Below, in pieces: positions 27,001 through 55,989 of a stretch of DNA of 64,000 bases. This DNA is from Gavia stellata (Eukaryota; Chordata; Aves; Gaviiformes; Gaviidae), in contig NC_082595.1 in NCBI RefSeq assembly GCF_030936135.1, forward strand, positions 20,721,930-20,785,929, in the 5' to 3' direction. The notes under the pieces were generated by a model that saw only the letters and a program-made list of their open reading frames with translations, had not been told where the DNA came from and did no database searches. The translations under genes and the position numbers were made by a program. Position 1 is the first letter of the stretch, and each line of letters opens with the position of its first letter.

Positions 27001-27548
27001 GCGCCAGCCAGCCATGCAAAAACGGGGCAAAGTGCTATGACCGCATCAATGACTATGACTGCTTGTGTCCGGACCGTTTTACCGGCAAAACCTGCGAGAT
27101 CTCCGTCCCCGATCCCACCTGGGCTCCGCTCTACCACCCTGCGAACCACGAGAACAGTGGGATGGTGAAAAGCACCACCAGCAAGATGCCAGAGGTGACG
27201 CAGCCAGAGCCTGTCAGGACCGCGGTCACGGGACGGCGCATGGCCAACCACAGCGAAAAAGAGCCAGGGGGAGGGTTATTGAAAATCTCTGTGAAGGAGG
27301 TGGTGACCCAAAGGGACTCGGGGCTGAGTGAAGCCCAGCTGGTGACAGTGCTGGTGTTCGGGGTGCTGACAGCAGTGCTGGTGCTCATCACTGTCCTGCT
27401 AATGCTGAGGAACTGGCAGAGGGGCCGTCAGAGGTCGAACTGGTGCCAAAGTCCTTCACAGAGTGCAAGGAAGCTCCAAGACCAGGAGTGTCAGGTGGGC
27501 ATGCTCAACACTGTCCTGATCGAGCCCAGAAAGACGACGGAGCTGTGA
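21098..27548 (+). CDS. DLK2: DLK2, delta-like non-canonical Notch ligand 2 (five coding exons)
   Basis: Coding exons: 21098-21170, 22756-22819, 25281-25411, 26084-26228, 26771-27548. All introns are GT-AG, and the joined frame is open for 396 codons plus stop (human DLK2 is about 383 aa). The start exon begins at 21069 after a good acceptor, and the ATG has A at -3. Residues 1-24 are a hydrophobic signal peptide. Six EGF-like repeats follow by cysteine pattern: 28-56, 59-87, 94-127, 134-170, 177-208, 215-246. The last two have the D-x-D-D-C / N-I-N-D-C lead typical of calcium-binding EGF. A juxtamembrane stalk precedes the membrane helix at 328-350, and a basic 46-residue cytoplasmic tail ends in TEL. 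There is no DSL domain, which separates DLK proteins from canonical Delta/Jagged ligands. DLK family members act at the cell surface as modulators of Notch1 signalling and adipogenesis. DLK2 rather than DLK1 is called from its place beside ABCC10. Introns show only simple repeats, such as G12 at 22480-22491. Confidence 0.96.
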
Positions 27549-29095
27549 ACTGTGAGGACTCTGAACCCGGCCCTGGCAGGTTGCCATGCTGGCAAAGCCC
27601 TCGAACTGCACCCTGGGGAGCCGCGCCGGCACAAGCTGGGCAGCAGGGAAGGGGTCTCAGGGCAGTGAAAGCGTCAACAACAGTCCAGGGCGTCGAGTGT
27701 TGGTGCAGTGGCCCTGCCTGGGTCTGAGCTGTCTCCCGCCCAGCCGGTGCAGCTAGCACCCATAGGCACCTGAAAGCAGGTCTGTGTTGGGCCAGCCCTG
27801 CAGGGGAGCAGCAATGTGCTGCTTGTGGCAGCCCACACTGTGCAGAACTAGCACTGCCTGACATGCGCTGATGTGAGCTCTCAGAAACAGGACGGGTAGT
27901 GCTGGAGGAGGGCACATCCTTCTTGTAAGCCCAAATTCTGCCAGTCTCTGTGTAACTCCTCTCTATAACTACTGGAAGGGACTTTGCTCTCTTGTTTCCG
28001 CTGGTGTTGGGATGTTTCTTCCGGGGCCTTTGGAACGGTTGTGGCCGCATGGCTCTCTCTGCCCCGGTACTGGATGGGGTGGCTCCTGGCTGTTTCTGGA
28101 GGCTGTCATTTCAGATGCCATGTCCCTGGAGAGCAAGGAGATGTCCTTGCTCCCTGGCCTTGTGATTCTGTGAGCCAGTGTGAAGAGACTCTGGAGATAA
28201 TTTGGGGTCTCCTCATGCCCTTCTTCTGCCCTGGGTGAAGCCCCCTCCTCTTGCTGTCAAACTTGGGGTTACAAACATGTTCTGTACTTTCCTCCTGATG
28301 ATCCAGGGGTCTTCTCCCTCCACTTACCGAGCCGTCCTTTCTGGTCTGGCCACAAATGACAAAGCTCCTTCCCCTCTTCAGCGTGCACTTCCGCTGCATT
28401 ATTTGCTAACAGGGAGAAGTACGGCCTGCTCCCCTCTGGGGTCCTCAGGGCCTGAGCTGGTCCTTCCCATATGCCCTCATAGGTGAAACTGGAGATGGAC
28501 AAGGCTGGAGATGTGCTGCAGCTGTTTCAGGAGCAATACAAGATCCAGATCCTCCTTTCCTCTCCCAGTCACTCTGAGGCAGGAAGCTGGCACTAACCTC
28601 AAATCAGCCATTGTAGCGTTTCTTGATACAACAAAGGCTAAGCTCCCCACAGTGGATGTGAGGACAGGCTACTGAGCCTGGGATAATCATAGGAAGTGGA
28701 TACAGTACTGCCCTCTCCACCATTGCTAAACCACAGCTAAGAGGGAGTAGATGGCCAGGTCACTTAGCGTTTGTACTAGGTCTGCTCCTGCCTGTGCTGG
28801 TCTGATGTGCAGCAATCAGCATCTCTCTGCTAGGGCCAGGGTTTTCCATGCATCCTCATGGGCATGGAGGACTAAGCAGTGGGGTAAAAACCCCCACAAC
28901 CTACACCCTACTACTGGCCTGTAGGGTTACAGAGCTGGGTTCAAGACGGTGAGAAGAGAGCAGACAGAGAAGTGAGCACCCAGCCAGGAGGGAGAACTGG
29001 GAGAGGGGACTGGGACTTCATCAGAAAAATTATTTTTTTAATACATGGATGAATGATGTACCTTTATCAAATAAAACAAATACAAGTCCAGAAAC
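27549..29095 (+). other. DLK2: DLK2 3' untranslated region
   Basis: About 1.5 kb runs from the DLK2 stop codon to just beyond an AATAAA signal at 29070-29075. No other convincing poly(A) signal was seen in between. The region has no recognisable repeat or ORF. The transcript end is set from the signal plus about 20 bases and is approximate. Confidence 0.65.
29070..29075 (+). terminator. DLK2: DLK2 polyadenylation signal
   Basis: A canonical AATAAA lies in an A-rich context about 1.5 kb after the stop codon. It is the only canonical hexamer seen in the 3' region and lies directly before a CR1 fragment. Confidence 0.75.
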
Positions 29096-29103
29096 AGTGT
29101 ATC

Positions 29104-29226
29104 AGAGAATCATAAAATAATTTAGGTCAGAAGGGACCTCTGGACACCAACCTCCTGCTCTCAACAGATCCAATTACATCAGGTTGCCCAGCTACTTGTT
29201 CTGGATGAGTATCTCCATCACTTCCC
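29104..29226 (-). mobile_element. CR1 LINE 3' fragment (minus strand)
   Basis: The plus strand reads AGAATCATAAAAT, then a GGTCAGAAGGGACCTCTGG-like block and a CCAACC-CCTGCTC block. This is the reverse complement of the CR1 3' end, whose hallmark is the ATTCTATGATTCT-type terminus. It is a short, diverged, 5'-truncated copy lying between the convergent 3' ends of DLK2 and ABCC10. Confidence 0.75.
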
Positions 29227-29779
29227 GCAAGAATGCAAAGCCAGATTATGGCACAGGACTTGTCCTGCCCCATGCTCTGGCTGCAGGGGTGGAGATGGTT
29301 CCCGCAGCCTCAGGGGAAGGAACGGGACCTGCCTCAGGACAGCATAGCAAAGATGTATACCTGCTAGGTGTTGCCTCAGTACTGGGGAGAAGGGGAAAAC
29401 CCAGGACTGAGTCCAAGGGTGCCCATGGGAAGAGCAATCTGATCCTAGAACTGAAAGCAGCTGTGGGTTTGTGCAGCTGGGAGTAGGGCTGGAGGGATAG
29501 GGATTTTCCCTTGGGAAAGAGGTCTTGAAATAAACTAGCCTTAGAGGCCTTTAATGTAATCACATTCTGGCCCTTCAGGGGAAGGCCTTCTCCACCGTAA
29601 ACTGGAGGAAGAGCAGCAAGGTCCCTGGGTGCAACCTTCTGGGTTTGGAAAGGTCAGTGCCCTCTGAAAGTAGTAGGGAGGAGGTAGGGTTGTCTTCTGT
29701 GCAGAGAGGGCACCACTCCTGTATCTCACAAGGAGGTCTGTGTCTGGGGGAAAAGGGGACAGAAACCTGAATAACGGAA
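29227..29779. other. Short intergenic gap between convergent 3' ends
   Basis: About 550 bases between the CR1 fragment and the ABCC10 poly(A) region. No gene, repeat or RNA is recognised. DLK2 and ABCC10 are tail to tail, so this is where both transcription units end. Confidence 0.6.
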
Positions 29780-29799
29780 CTTCACAAGGATGTTTCCAC

Positions 29800-29805
29800 T
29801 TTATT
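29800..29805 (-). terminator. ABCC10: ABCC10 polyadenylation signal (minus strand)
   Basis: TTTATT on the plus strand is AATAAA on the minus strand, about 345 bases past the ABCC10 stop codon. It implies a short 3' untranslated region (about 29780-30147). Confidence 0.75.
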
Positions 29806-30147
29806 CTAAATTGCACATGTGGGACTAAGTCTCAGACTAGGAGTCACTGATTCTTCAGTGAGCAGAAAAGCCCTCTAATCTCAAACAGGAGCCTTGTAGG
29901 AGAGCAGTATCACACCAGCCAGGCTTGCATGGCCCTAAACACCAGGTCCCATCTTCCCTACTGAAGGAAGGGCTGCAGTGCCATACTCCTGTCCCTGAGG
30001 ACACACAATTGCTGCCTGCAGGCAGGAATAACCCCTTCCCTCACGTCAGCATCTCCTGGCCCGGCAGGGACAGTGCTGGCAGCTGAGGCGAGAGGAAAGC
30101 CAGCCACAGAGTCAGGAGGGCTGCCTGGGCTCAGCCCAGGAGGGAGG

Positions 30148-47905
<17,758 letters not shown>

Positions 47906-47941
47906 CCTCTGCTAGGAATTCAATGTGAGAGACCGGAGCTC
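47906..47941 (-). other. ABCC10: 5' untranslated part of the ABCC10 start-codon exon
   Basis: An acceptor (TTTTATATCCTAG) on the minus strand ends at 47942. This leaves 36 untranslated bases before the ATG at 47905, including the in-frame TAG at 47914-47912. A noncoding exon in the upstream CpG island would join here; candidate minus-strand donors are at 48947 (GCG then GTGAGC) and about 48910 (AAG then GTACGG). Confidence 0.6.
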
Positions 47942-48019
47942 CTAGGATATAAAAGAAAAAACAGCATGAGGTACAAAATGAAGAAAGTACAGCCACAGTC
48001 CAAAGCAGACTGTGATAAG

Positions 48020-48260
48020 AAATGAACGTGGGGCTAGAAGCAACTTCCTGGGTCATGCAGTCCAGGCCCTGCTATCGCACACTTGCTATCGTATCATCTA
48101 CTTTACAAAACGATCAAGCTCCAGCTTAAAATAAATTATGTTGTTTGTTCCCTTAAGTCACCCCGGGACTGCAGTGCTCTGGGAATTTGAAGCTTTCTGC
48201 TTATTTCCAGGCTGATTTTTTCCCATGGTCAGTTTATCTTTTGAAACTAACATCAGGAAG
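48020..48260 (-). mobile_element. Probable ancient CR1-like 3' region
   Basis: Blocks reading CCTGGGTCATGCAGTCCAG, ATCAAGCTCCAGCTT and TTTCCAGGCTGA in order match the layout of old CR1 family members common in turtles and crocodilians. Similarity is loose and ends are unclear. It occupies the intron between the ABCC10 CpG island and the start-codon exon. Confidence 0.45.
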
Positions 48261-48439
48261 CATTTGTCTTCTTATTGATTGCTCTGAAAAATATTTTGAG
48301 CTGCTTAAACAATAATCTATCAATTACATTTCCATCTTCAAAACAATTCCCACAATAGTGCTCCTTAAGACAACGTGTAACGTTAAACACCTCCAGAGCG
48401 CAGGGGAGGATGCCAGTGTCCCTCCAGAAAAGCAGGCAG

Positions 48440-49430
48440 CACCTCCAAGCCACGCAGGGCAAGGGAACTCGCAGGACTCGGTCCTGCTGCGCTGAAGCAC
48501 ACCCGGGAGGGCCTCGGCTTTACAGCGATTTGTTTGCACCGGCTGGTCCCATCTCCAGCCTGGGACCGGCTGAGAGCCGCAGGCTCGGCACGGGGCCGAG
48601 CTCAGCAGGCAGGATCGGGGCACTGCAGCACCGGAACCGGGGGACGGGGCCCTGTCATGGCGGCCCTCCCCGCCTGCGCCGGTACAGCCCCTCAGTGCCG
48701 GGCAGCCCTGGCTGAGGTCCAGCCCGGCGACGGCCTCCCCGGGCCAAGGGGCAGGCAGAGACGCCGGCACGTGGCCTGCAGCGGGCGGAACCCCCCAGGG
48801 ACACCCCCCCCCCCCGCGGCCACTCCCACTGGGGCGACGCGCAGCGACGCCGTCACCCCCTCCCCACGTTCCCGTCGCACGCCGAAATTTGGCCCCTGCC
48901 CCCCGCCGTACCTTAGCTCGCCCCGCCCCCCCACCCCCCCGCTCACCGCAGAGGGAGGAGCGGGCGCAGGGCCGCGCCGTGCGCCCCCTGGGGGGCGGGA
49001 GGACGCGCTGCAGCCCTGGTACTGGGCGGGGCGAGGCGGGTCCGGGCGCGCTGCGCGGTTGCTGAGGGGCCCGGGGAGCGGGATGGGGGCCGGAGGGAGA
49101 TACTGTCGGGCCCGGGCCGGAGCCGGGGCCAAGTACCAGCCGGCGGGCAGCGAAATGAGGGCGTGAGTCAAACCGGGCGATCTGGACCAGGGATGCCGCT
49201 CGGAGGCGGGAGCGCCAGGCCCCGGCGGCGGGCCAGGCCCGCGGCCTGGCAGCAGGGTCGCAGGCTGCCGGGGCGGCGACCCACAAGGGCCCCGCGCTTG
49301 GGAGCAGTTCTCATCTCTTCCCGAGCAGCTCCAGCTCGACTGCCTTTAAAGTGCCGTGCCGCCGCCACCAGGTAGATGGCGAACCCGAGGGAGTTCGGGG
49401 ATTCGCTCGAAAGCGTGAGGCCGAGATGAG
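48440..49430 (-). promoter_or_regulatory. ABCC10: CpG island, ABCC10 promoter
   Basis: A CpG-dense block immediately upstream of the ABCC10 start-codon exon on the minus strand. It contains minus-strand splice donors suited to a non-coding first exon and a YY1-like ATGGCGGC core at 48657-48664. Open frames of 159-320 codons inside are GC artefacts with low-complexity Pro/Arg/Gly/Ala composition. The nearest plus-strand gene start (ZNF318) is 7 kb away in its own island, so this one is assigned to ABCC10. Confidence 0.8.
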
Positions 49431-50360
49431 GAGAAGCAAATGAATTAAACACCTGCTGCTCATTCAGACTTTTATCTTCTTCAAAACAAACTAAAAATCA
49501 GCCCCCGATCATGAACAAATGTGATTTTCCCCAAAATCCCTCTCGTTCCTTCCTGGTCATCTTATTCATCCCTCCCCTCCTTCTCCTACCATGTTTGGCC
49601 TGCAGTGCCTGGCACTCACGAACAGTTTCATACCGACACGCGCCAAACGCATGTTGCAGTGTAACTGTGTCAACCAGTACAGAAATATTTATGCACCGCT
49701 GCGCATCCAGAAGTCAGGTATAGCCCAGGCAGTACTTTTATGGGTATAAATGTGCTTTTACAGGTACTTTGCTCATAGCAGATGACATTACTACAAGAGC
49801 ACTTTGCCAACAATGGATCAGTATACCCAAGGTGGCAGAGCTCTCCTAGCGCAGTAATAGCCATACAAAGTGAGATCATTATGTTAACCTAATACAATCA
49901 TCTGAATAACACAAGCTAAACAAAACCACTCGGTTTTACCTGTATTGTGCTCAGTGACTATGTTTGTCTGGAGCATAAACAGACACATGCAAGCAGCATC
50001 CCCAAATACGATACCCAGCCTTTACTACAAGAGCATGTTGCATTGGGGGATGAGTAAATGCTCAATTTTCCAGCTGAGAGAAAACGAACTTGAGAGACAT
50101 CCAGCCTCACCCCCTCCAGACTGTTACACAGTAACAGGACTGTGCAGTAAACATCACCACACCACCACCTGGCAATTTTAGCTGCTACTGGTGATTTTTA
50201 AAGCAGATGCTCTGGATACTTCACTTTCCCAAACCCTCCCTCACTACTCTCTCTTGCCAGGTAAAATTAGCATATCCCTGTAAATAATTAAACACAGGTA
50301 GCAAACTTTACTTTCAACATGCAGCTCATCAGAAATACAATAAAGTATTCTCTGAGCTTA
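49431..50360. other. Gene-free intergenic stretch
   Basis: About 0.9 kb of AT-rich sequence between the ABCC10 island and the solo LTR. No ORF with a recognisable product, no repeat and no RNA was seen. Confidence 0.6.
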
Positions 50361-51491
50361 TGTGGTGGGTTGACCCTGGCTGGATGACAGGTGGCCACCA
50401 AAGCTGCTCTATCACTCCCCTCCTCAGCTGGACAGGGGAAAGAAAATATAACCAAAGGCTCGTGGGTCAAGGTAGGGACAGGGAGATCACTCACCAATTA
50501 CTGTCACAGGCAAAACATACTCGACTTGAGGAAATTAGTTTAATTCATTACCAATCAAATCAGAGTAGGATAATGAGAAATAAAACCCAATCTTAAAACA
50601 CCTTCCCCCCATCCCTCCCTTTCTTAACCTTACTCAGGAGTTCTCTACCTCCTCCTCCCCCGGCAGCACAGGGGGATGGGGAATGGGGGTTGCAGTCAGT
50701 TCATCACACCTTGTCTCTGCCACTCCTTCCTCCTCAGGGGGAGGACTCCACACACTCTTCCCCTGATCCAGTGTGGGGTCCCTCCCATGGGAGACAGTCC
50801 TCCACAAACTTCTCCAACATGAGTCCTTCCCACGGGCTGCAGTTCTTCACAAACTGCTCTAGCGTGGGTCCCTTCCACGGGGTGCAGTCCTTCAGAAACA
50901 GACTGCTCCAGCGTGGGTCCCCCGTGGGGTCGCAAGTCCTGCCAGCAAACCTGCTCCAGCGTGGGCTCCTCTCTCCATGGGTCCACAGGTCCTGCCAGGA
51001 GCCTGCTCCAGTGCAGCCTGCCCACGGGGTCACAGACTCCTTCAGACATCCCCCTGCTCTGGTGTGGGGTCCTCCACGCACTGCAGGTGGATATCTGCTC
51101 CACCATGGATGTCCATGGGCTGCAGGGGGACAGCCTGCCTCACCATGGTCTTCATCACGGGCTGCAGGGAATCTCTGCTCCGGAGCCTGCAGCACTTCCT
51201 CCCCCTCCTTCACTGACCTTTGTGCCTGCAGAGTTGTTTCTCTCACATATTCTCACTCCTCTCTCCAGCTGCAATGGCTGCTGTGCAGGTTTTTTTTCCC
51301 CCCTTAAATATGTTATCAGAGAGGTGCTACCACCATCGCTGATGGGCTCAGCCTTGGCCAGTGGCAGGCCTGTCTCGGAGCCGGCTGCATTGGCTCTGTT
51401 GGACCTAAGGGAAGCTTCTAGCAGCTTCTCACAGAAGTTGCCCCTGTAGCCTCCCCCCTGCTACCAAAACCTTGCCATGGAAACCCAATAT
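50361..51491 (-). mobile_element. Solo LTR of a bird endogenous retrovirus
   Basis: The 1131-bp element begins TGTGGTGGGTTGACC on the plus strand and ends in CCCAATATG, a mutated form of an expected LTR end. It is flanked by the 5-bp direct repeat GCTTA at 50356-50360 and 51492-51496, a target-site duplication of normal retroviral size. No gag, pol or env sequence lies inside or beside it, so it is a solo LTR left by recombination between the two LTRs. On the minus strand a TATTTAAG TATA-like element lies near 51305, which supports minus as the sense strand. The middle is built of imperfect 50-80 bp units sharing CTCCAGCGTGGG-like words. The sequence matches what I recall as a frequent LTR type in neoavian genomes; the family name is not given because it cannot be checked here. 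Confidence 0.85.
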
Positions 51492-54400
51492 GGCTTAGAA
51501 GTGTTATCAGTGGGGTGCTGAGGAAGGAAAGTATCAGTAACATTTCTGTCTGAGTAAATAGAGCTATCTGGATGAGGGAGCGTGAGACAGGAGAGATAAG
51601 AGCAAGAGCTTGGAGGCCACAGTATCCTCTAATCATAGTTTCCTTGAAAGGAGCAGGAGAGTGTGGTTTTCTTAAACCTATATATATATATATATCTATC
51701 TCTTTGTTTAATTGTCTCTGAGGATTCTGATTTCTCACAGCCCTGAGAGTAATCTTTGCTTGTGTGTCAGAGTTGCAAGGCTGCCTTTTCACGACCAAGC
51801 TAGCTACCGATTCTGTACGCTGTGTGTATTTGGCCAGTCTGCTCTTTCTCCCACAGGTCGTCCAAAGGTTTCTAGCATATACTTTCCTGCAGAGGCCTTG
51901 ATAATAAGTTTTATGTCCTCCCCGTTCAAGGAAGGTTCCCTTCAAAAAAATGCTGTGAAAGCAGCGAACTCTAAAGACAGCAAATAGAGGATGCGTGACG
52001 CCGGAGCATGAGCTACACGAATGAAACTTTCAGATTTTGTGGTTCTGATGTCTTATTTCCAAATGAAAAAAAAAACCAAACCAACAAACCCAAACAACCG
52101 ACCACTTCCCCTGACTTAATAAGACACCAGCGAAGTTCTCAGATATCAGAACAAAGACCATCCTTTCTCCCTTGAGCTAATCACTCTCAGAGCTTTTCCA
52201 TTTCAGCCACATTGCATTCTAGCGTTCTCCTTTTTCATGTGCTGCATTCTGCTTGCTCATCTCTCCTAACCTCTGCATGTTCAAAACCATGAACTTTTCC
52301 ACTTCAGCTGAAAGATAGACAGCTTTCATATGCCACGGATCCCTTCTTGCTTTAGACAGCATTATCTACACTCATATGGGAAAACAAACATAAAGGGTAT
52401 TAAAAAAAAAAAAACTCTAGGAGACTACCAATCCACCCTAACTGACCTGAAATCACTGGTGCCTGTTCAGCACGAGTACATTTAAACAGGAGCAAGGGAG
52501 AAATCTAAGTAGACATCCCTCCTTTTCGTGGTTCCTTCTGGCTTTTTCCCCTCTCTCTGAATATTGCTGCCTGTGACATTTACTGCTATGTATTTGACTG
52601 ATTTAAGATGTGCGCCATGTGGAGTACAAAGTACCTTGTGCTATAGAAGTACTATAAATAATCAAACACCTGACATTTATCAAAAAATCACAGCATTCAA
52701 AATGGAAAAAAAACCCCCAACATCAGGCTTAATTTAATCCACCCCCACAGGCTGATGCAGGCCAGATTTTATTAATTGTCTATTATCCAGAGTTTTTTAA
52801 TGCTCTAGATTGATACACCAAGAGCAAGGAAGAGCCAACTGGCAAAGGGAGACTTCCCCCCCTGCCTTACGAGTTTATTTTGTAACAGATTACTGAATAC
52901 CCCTCCCAGGACTCGGAGTCAGGGAATGAGTGTAGGCTGCATGCCCATTCCACCTTCCAGCTAAAAGTAAATCTTGAGCTGAAAGAGAAGCCAGCCTAGA
53001 CAAGCCTTAAATTCAGAAATATCAACCTTGTAATTATAGATGTAAAATCTCTGACAGCAATTGTCTGTTTGGTTGCATTTTCTGTGCTCCCAGCCAGGGC
53101 TCTGCTGTCAGCTGAACCATCCTCGAATTCCACGACATCATGACCAAGGAAGGCTTGATTACTTGGCTCAGTCCAAAATTTTTCATCAATGGGCTGCTTT
53201 GCCCAGACCTGAAGACACAACGTATTTATTTTGCTCTGTTTTCCAGGGGAAAAATTAATGCAAAGTTCAGAAGACAGAGGAGTATCTTCCACCACACCTC
53301 ACGAGAACACTAATTTTGCCATAAAAACACAGAAATTATCTTTGTTCTTACTAGTAGCCTGGCCATTTAACATTAAAGGGAGTGCTGCATGGTTGTCTCA
53401 TGCCCCTGGATCTAGTCTTGACTCAGATGTAAGAAGGTAAAAAATTATAATGTCTTATGTTTTTCTGTGTTACTGTACCGCTTTTTAACCTAACAGTCCA
53501 ACCTGAATTAACTTCAATTCTGATTTCTCTTTACTTGTTCATACTGAGCTACTGCTAACTTTTCTCATTCTATTCTTCTCTCTCAATGTTGTTTGCTCTC
53601 GTGATTTTCTTATTTGAGGCCTAATGAGAATTCAGACACCTTACTACCCCAACATTGCCTTCAGCATCCAATTAGCTAAAATCTCTCCAAGCAGCAGCTA
53701 ATTGCAGGTTCAAAGATGAGCTTTGGAATTCCCAAGAGCAGTCTGGGAGCTGAACTTAGAGCAGAGCAGACTGACTGGCACCCCCTCTGTTCAGTGAGAG
53801 TCTGGAGCACCAGTCACAGGAGAATTACAAAAACCTCTGCAAAGCAGGTAAGGACCTTGCCTGACTTTTTGAATCCCTGAGACAAACTGTAGCACTTCCT
53901 CTTGCAAAGACCTGAAAACTCTCACTTTGCTCTGCACCATTGGGCCCAGATTTCAGTACTGATTTTAGGAATAATTTAACTGAATCCCACTATGGGTGCT
54001 CAGTCCCTTTAAAAACTTACCTTAGTAAGGCATGTGATTGAAAGATGACACTACAGCTAGTACAGAATGAGTTTATAAATTGTAATTGTAAAGAGGTGCT
54101 CCCAAAGATGACAGGGCACTACAAAATGCTAATAAGCACTAGTTACTCAAGTATTTTTCTCCAACAAATAGAATTTTTCTCTTCTGAGCTCTTTTAACAC
54201 CACAACACATAGGATATTTGCTTTCTTTTTACCATTCCTCCCTTGAGCACTTTACTGGTGTGCAGACAGATGTTTTAATGAACTTTCTGATTAGTTATTG
54301 GTATCAGGATTCCTTCACCTTCCAAATGCCACTGAAACCTATCACCAGAAACCACCAGGACATCTCCTGTAGACCTCCTTTGGATACAAGGCAAAAAGAA

Positions 54401-55989
54401 GTTACAAAATATTTTCATGTTCTGGCATTTTGCAAAGCTTTTCGATATTATATGCATAACTTAATATAAAACTCTGACAGGAAAAAAAAATGCCTGGTTT
54501 CTTGGGTTTGTGGCTTTTTACTTTTGACTGTTTTGAAATCAAACTGTGGTTTAAAACCATTTTTTAAAACCTATGTAAAGAAAGCAACAGCATGGAAGAC
54601 ATGTCCAAAACCAAACAAGTCTATTTTCTCACTCTCGCTAGGCTGTTTTTACTTATTTCAGTTGGTGAAACTGAGCACTTGACGTAGACGCCTGACACTA
54701 CTGCATGAAAACATGGGTTTCCTTTTAATGAAGAAACAACACATTTGGGATAATAGTATATTCCTTATAGTGATAAACTACTTCAGTATGTTCTACAGTA
54801 CGAAACTAGAGGGGAAATTCCTACATACACATCAGTTTTGTAGGTATTGTAAAGCACAGCTCTGTGCCCCTCCGAGCGTCACCAAGTCTGCTGCTTAGGG
54901 TAGTTAGTTGGAACAGGTTGAGTATCCATTGCCTCCACTGTCATTGCATTTTGCTCCCACCAGAAGCAGATCCACAGTCTGCTGGGCATCTTCAGAGATG
55001 AAATTCTTATCCCAGGATACTTATAATTGAATTAAGGTCACTTGATGAACATTATCAGCCTTAGAAGAGAAGGGGGAGGAATGGGCAACGGTAACGGAAA
55101 ATAAGATAGTCTTTATATAGCTCGCGCTTATTTTGATGATTGGCATAACTGAGCATATTTCCTGAGCCTGTGTAGTGGTGCACTCACTCAGAAAATGTCA
55201 AGGTGGGGCAGTTAGTTTTAATACACAATTGTACCCAACCACTCCCAGCAGAAATACCTTATTATGGTATCAGACAGACCCCCCACCCATCAGCCTGCTG
55301 CTCTTTGTTGCTGCTACTCTAAATAGTATGCTTCAAATGGTGTGTTACGTTCTAGCAAATACATTCCCAATTTAATCGAAGTCTGCAAAAACTGACTGGG
55401 TTTTCAAATACAAGCCCTCACATGTCATCTGGCTAATAATAAAATACAAATCTAATGCATGAAACTTCTCCCAGTTTCCAAACATGATCTAAAAGCTCAG
55501 GAATTTGGGAAATGGAGAATTTTATCAGAACCTTCATTTCTCTGCATTCATTTCTTTCTACTGCTAGCTCATTTCAGTTAATTGAAAACACTCTTCCTCC
55601 TCCTCATCGGAGACAGCCCCCAGCATGAAATAAGAGAAACATTTTGTGCTTCACTTACAAGAATCGAAACTTGTCATACTCTCTTGCCTGCACTAAGCAT
55701 GGTCGATAGTGGGTGCTCAGGTAAGGAGAAGGAGGAGGCGGGAAATGATTCCTCGCTATCATGTCATCCCAGCTCCCGGCAGTCACAGCAAGGAAATTTG
55801 TACAGAAATTTTTCTGAGCTGGAGGCTCAAGCGCCACATTGCCTCATCGAGCTGCCAAAGATTGCTCTTGAACACGCTTCTGCTTAAGGACAACACCCAT
55901 ACCGACAAGCTCCACAGCACAGTGTGAGGGGGAAAAAAAAAAAAATCCCAAACCCACAGCCCTTTTGCTTTTGGCTTCAACCTAGAAGC
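51492..55989. other. Gene-free intergenic stretch upstream of ZNF318
   Basis: About 4.5 kb with no recognisable gene. A TA microsatellite lies at 51679-51695 and A-rich runs at about 52063-52095 and 52403-52414. The largest frames (100-175 codons) show no domain. Enhancers are possible but not visible. Confidence 0.55.
51679..51695. repeat. TA dinucleotide microsatellite
   Basis: Eight and a half TA units immediately followed by TCTATC, about 190 bases beyond the solo LTR. Confidence 0.9.

Noticed and set aside
48324-49286. 320-codon minus-strand frame across the ABCC10 island
   Set aside because: Covers an old repeat and the CpG island with no protein-like pattern. ABCC10 translation is fixed downstream by an in-frame stop just before its ATG.
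50690-51449. Plus-strand frames of 178 and 205 codons in the solo LTR
   Set aside because: They follow the internal repeat units of the LTR and show only repetitive Pro/Ser/Cys-rich text. They resemble no retroviral or host protein.
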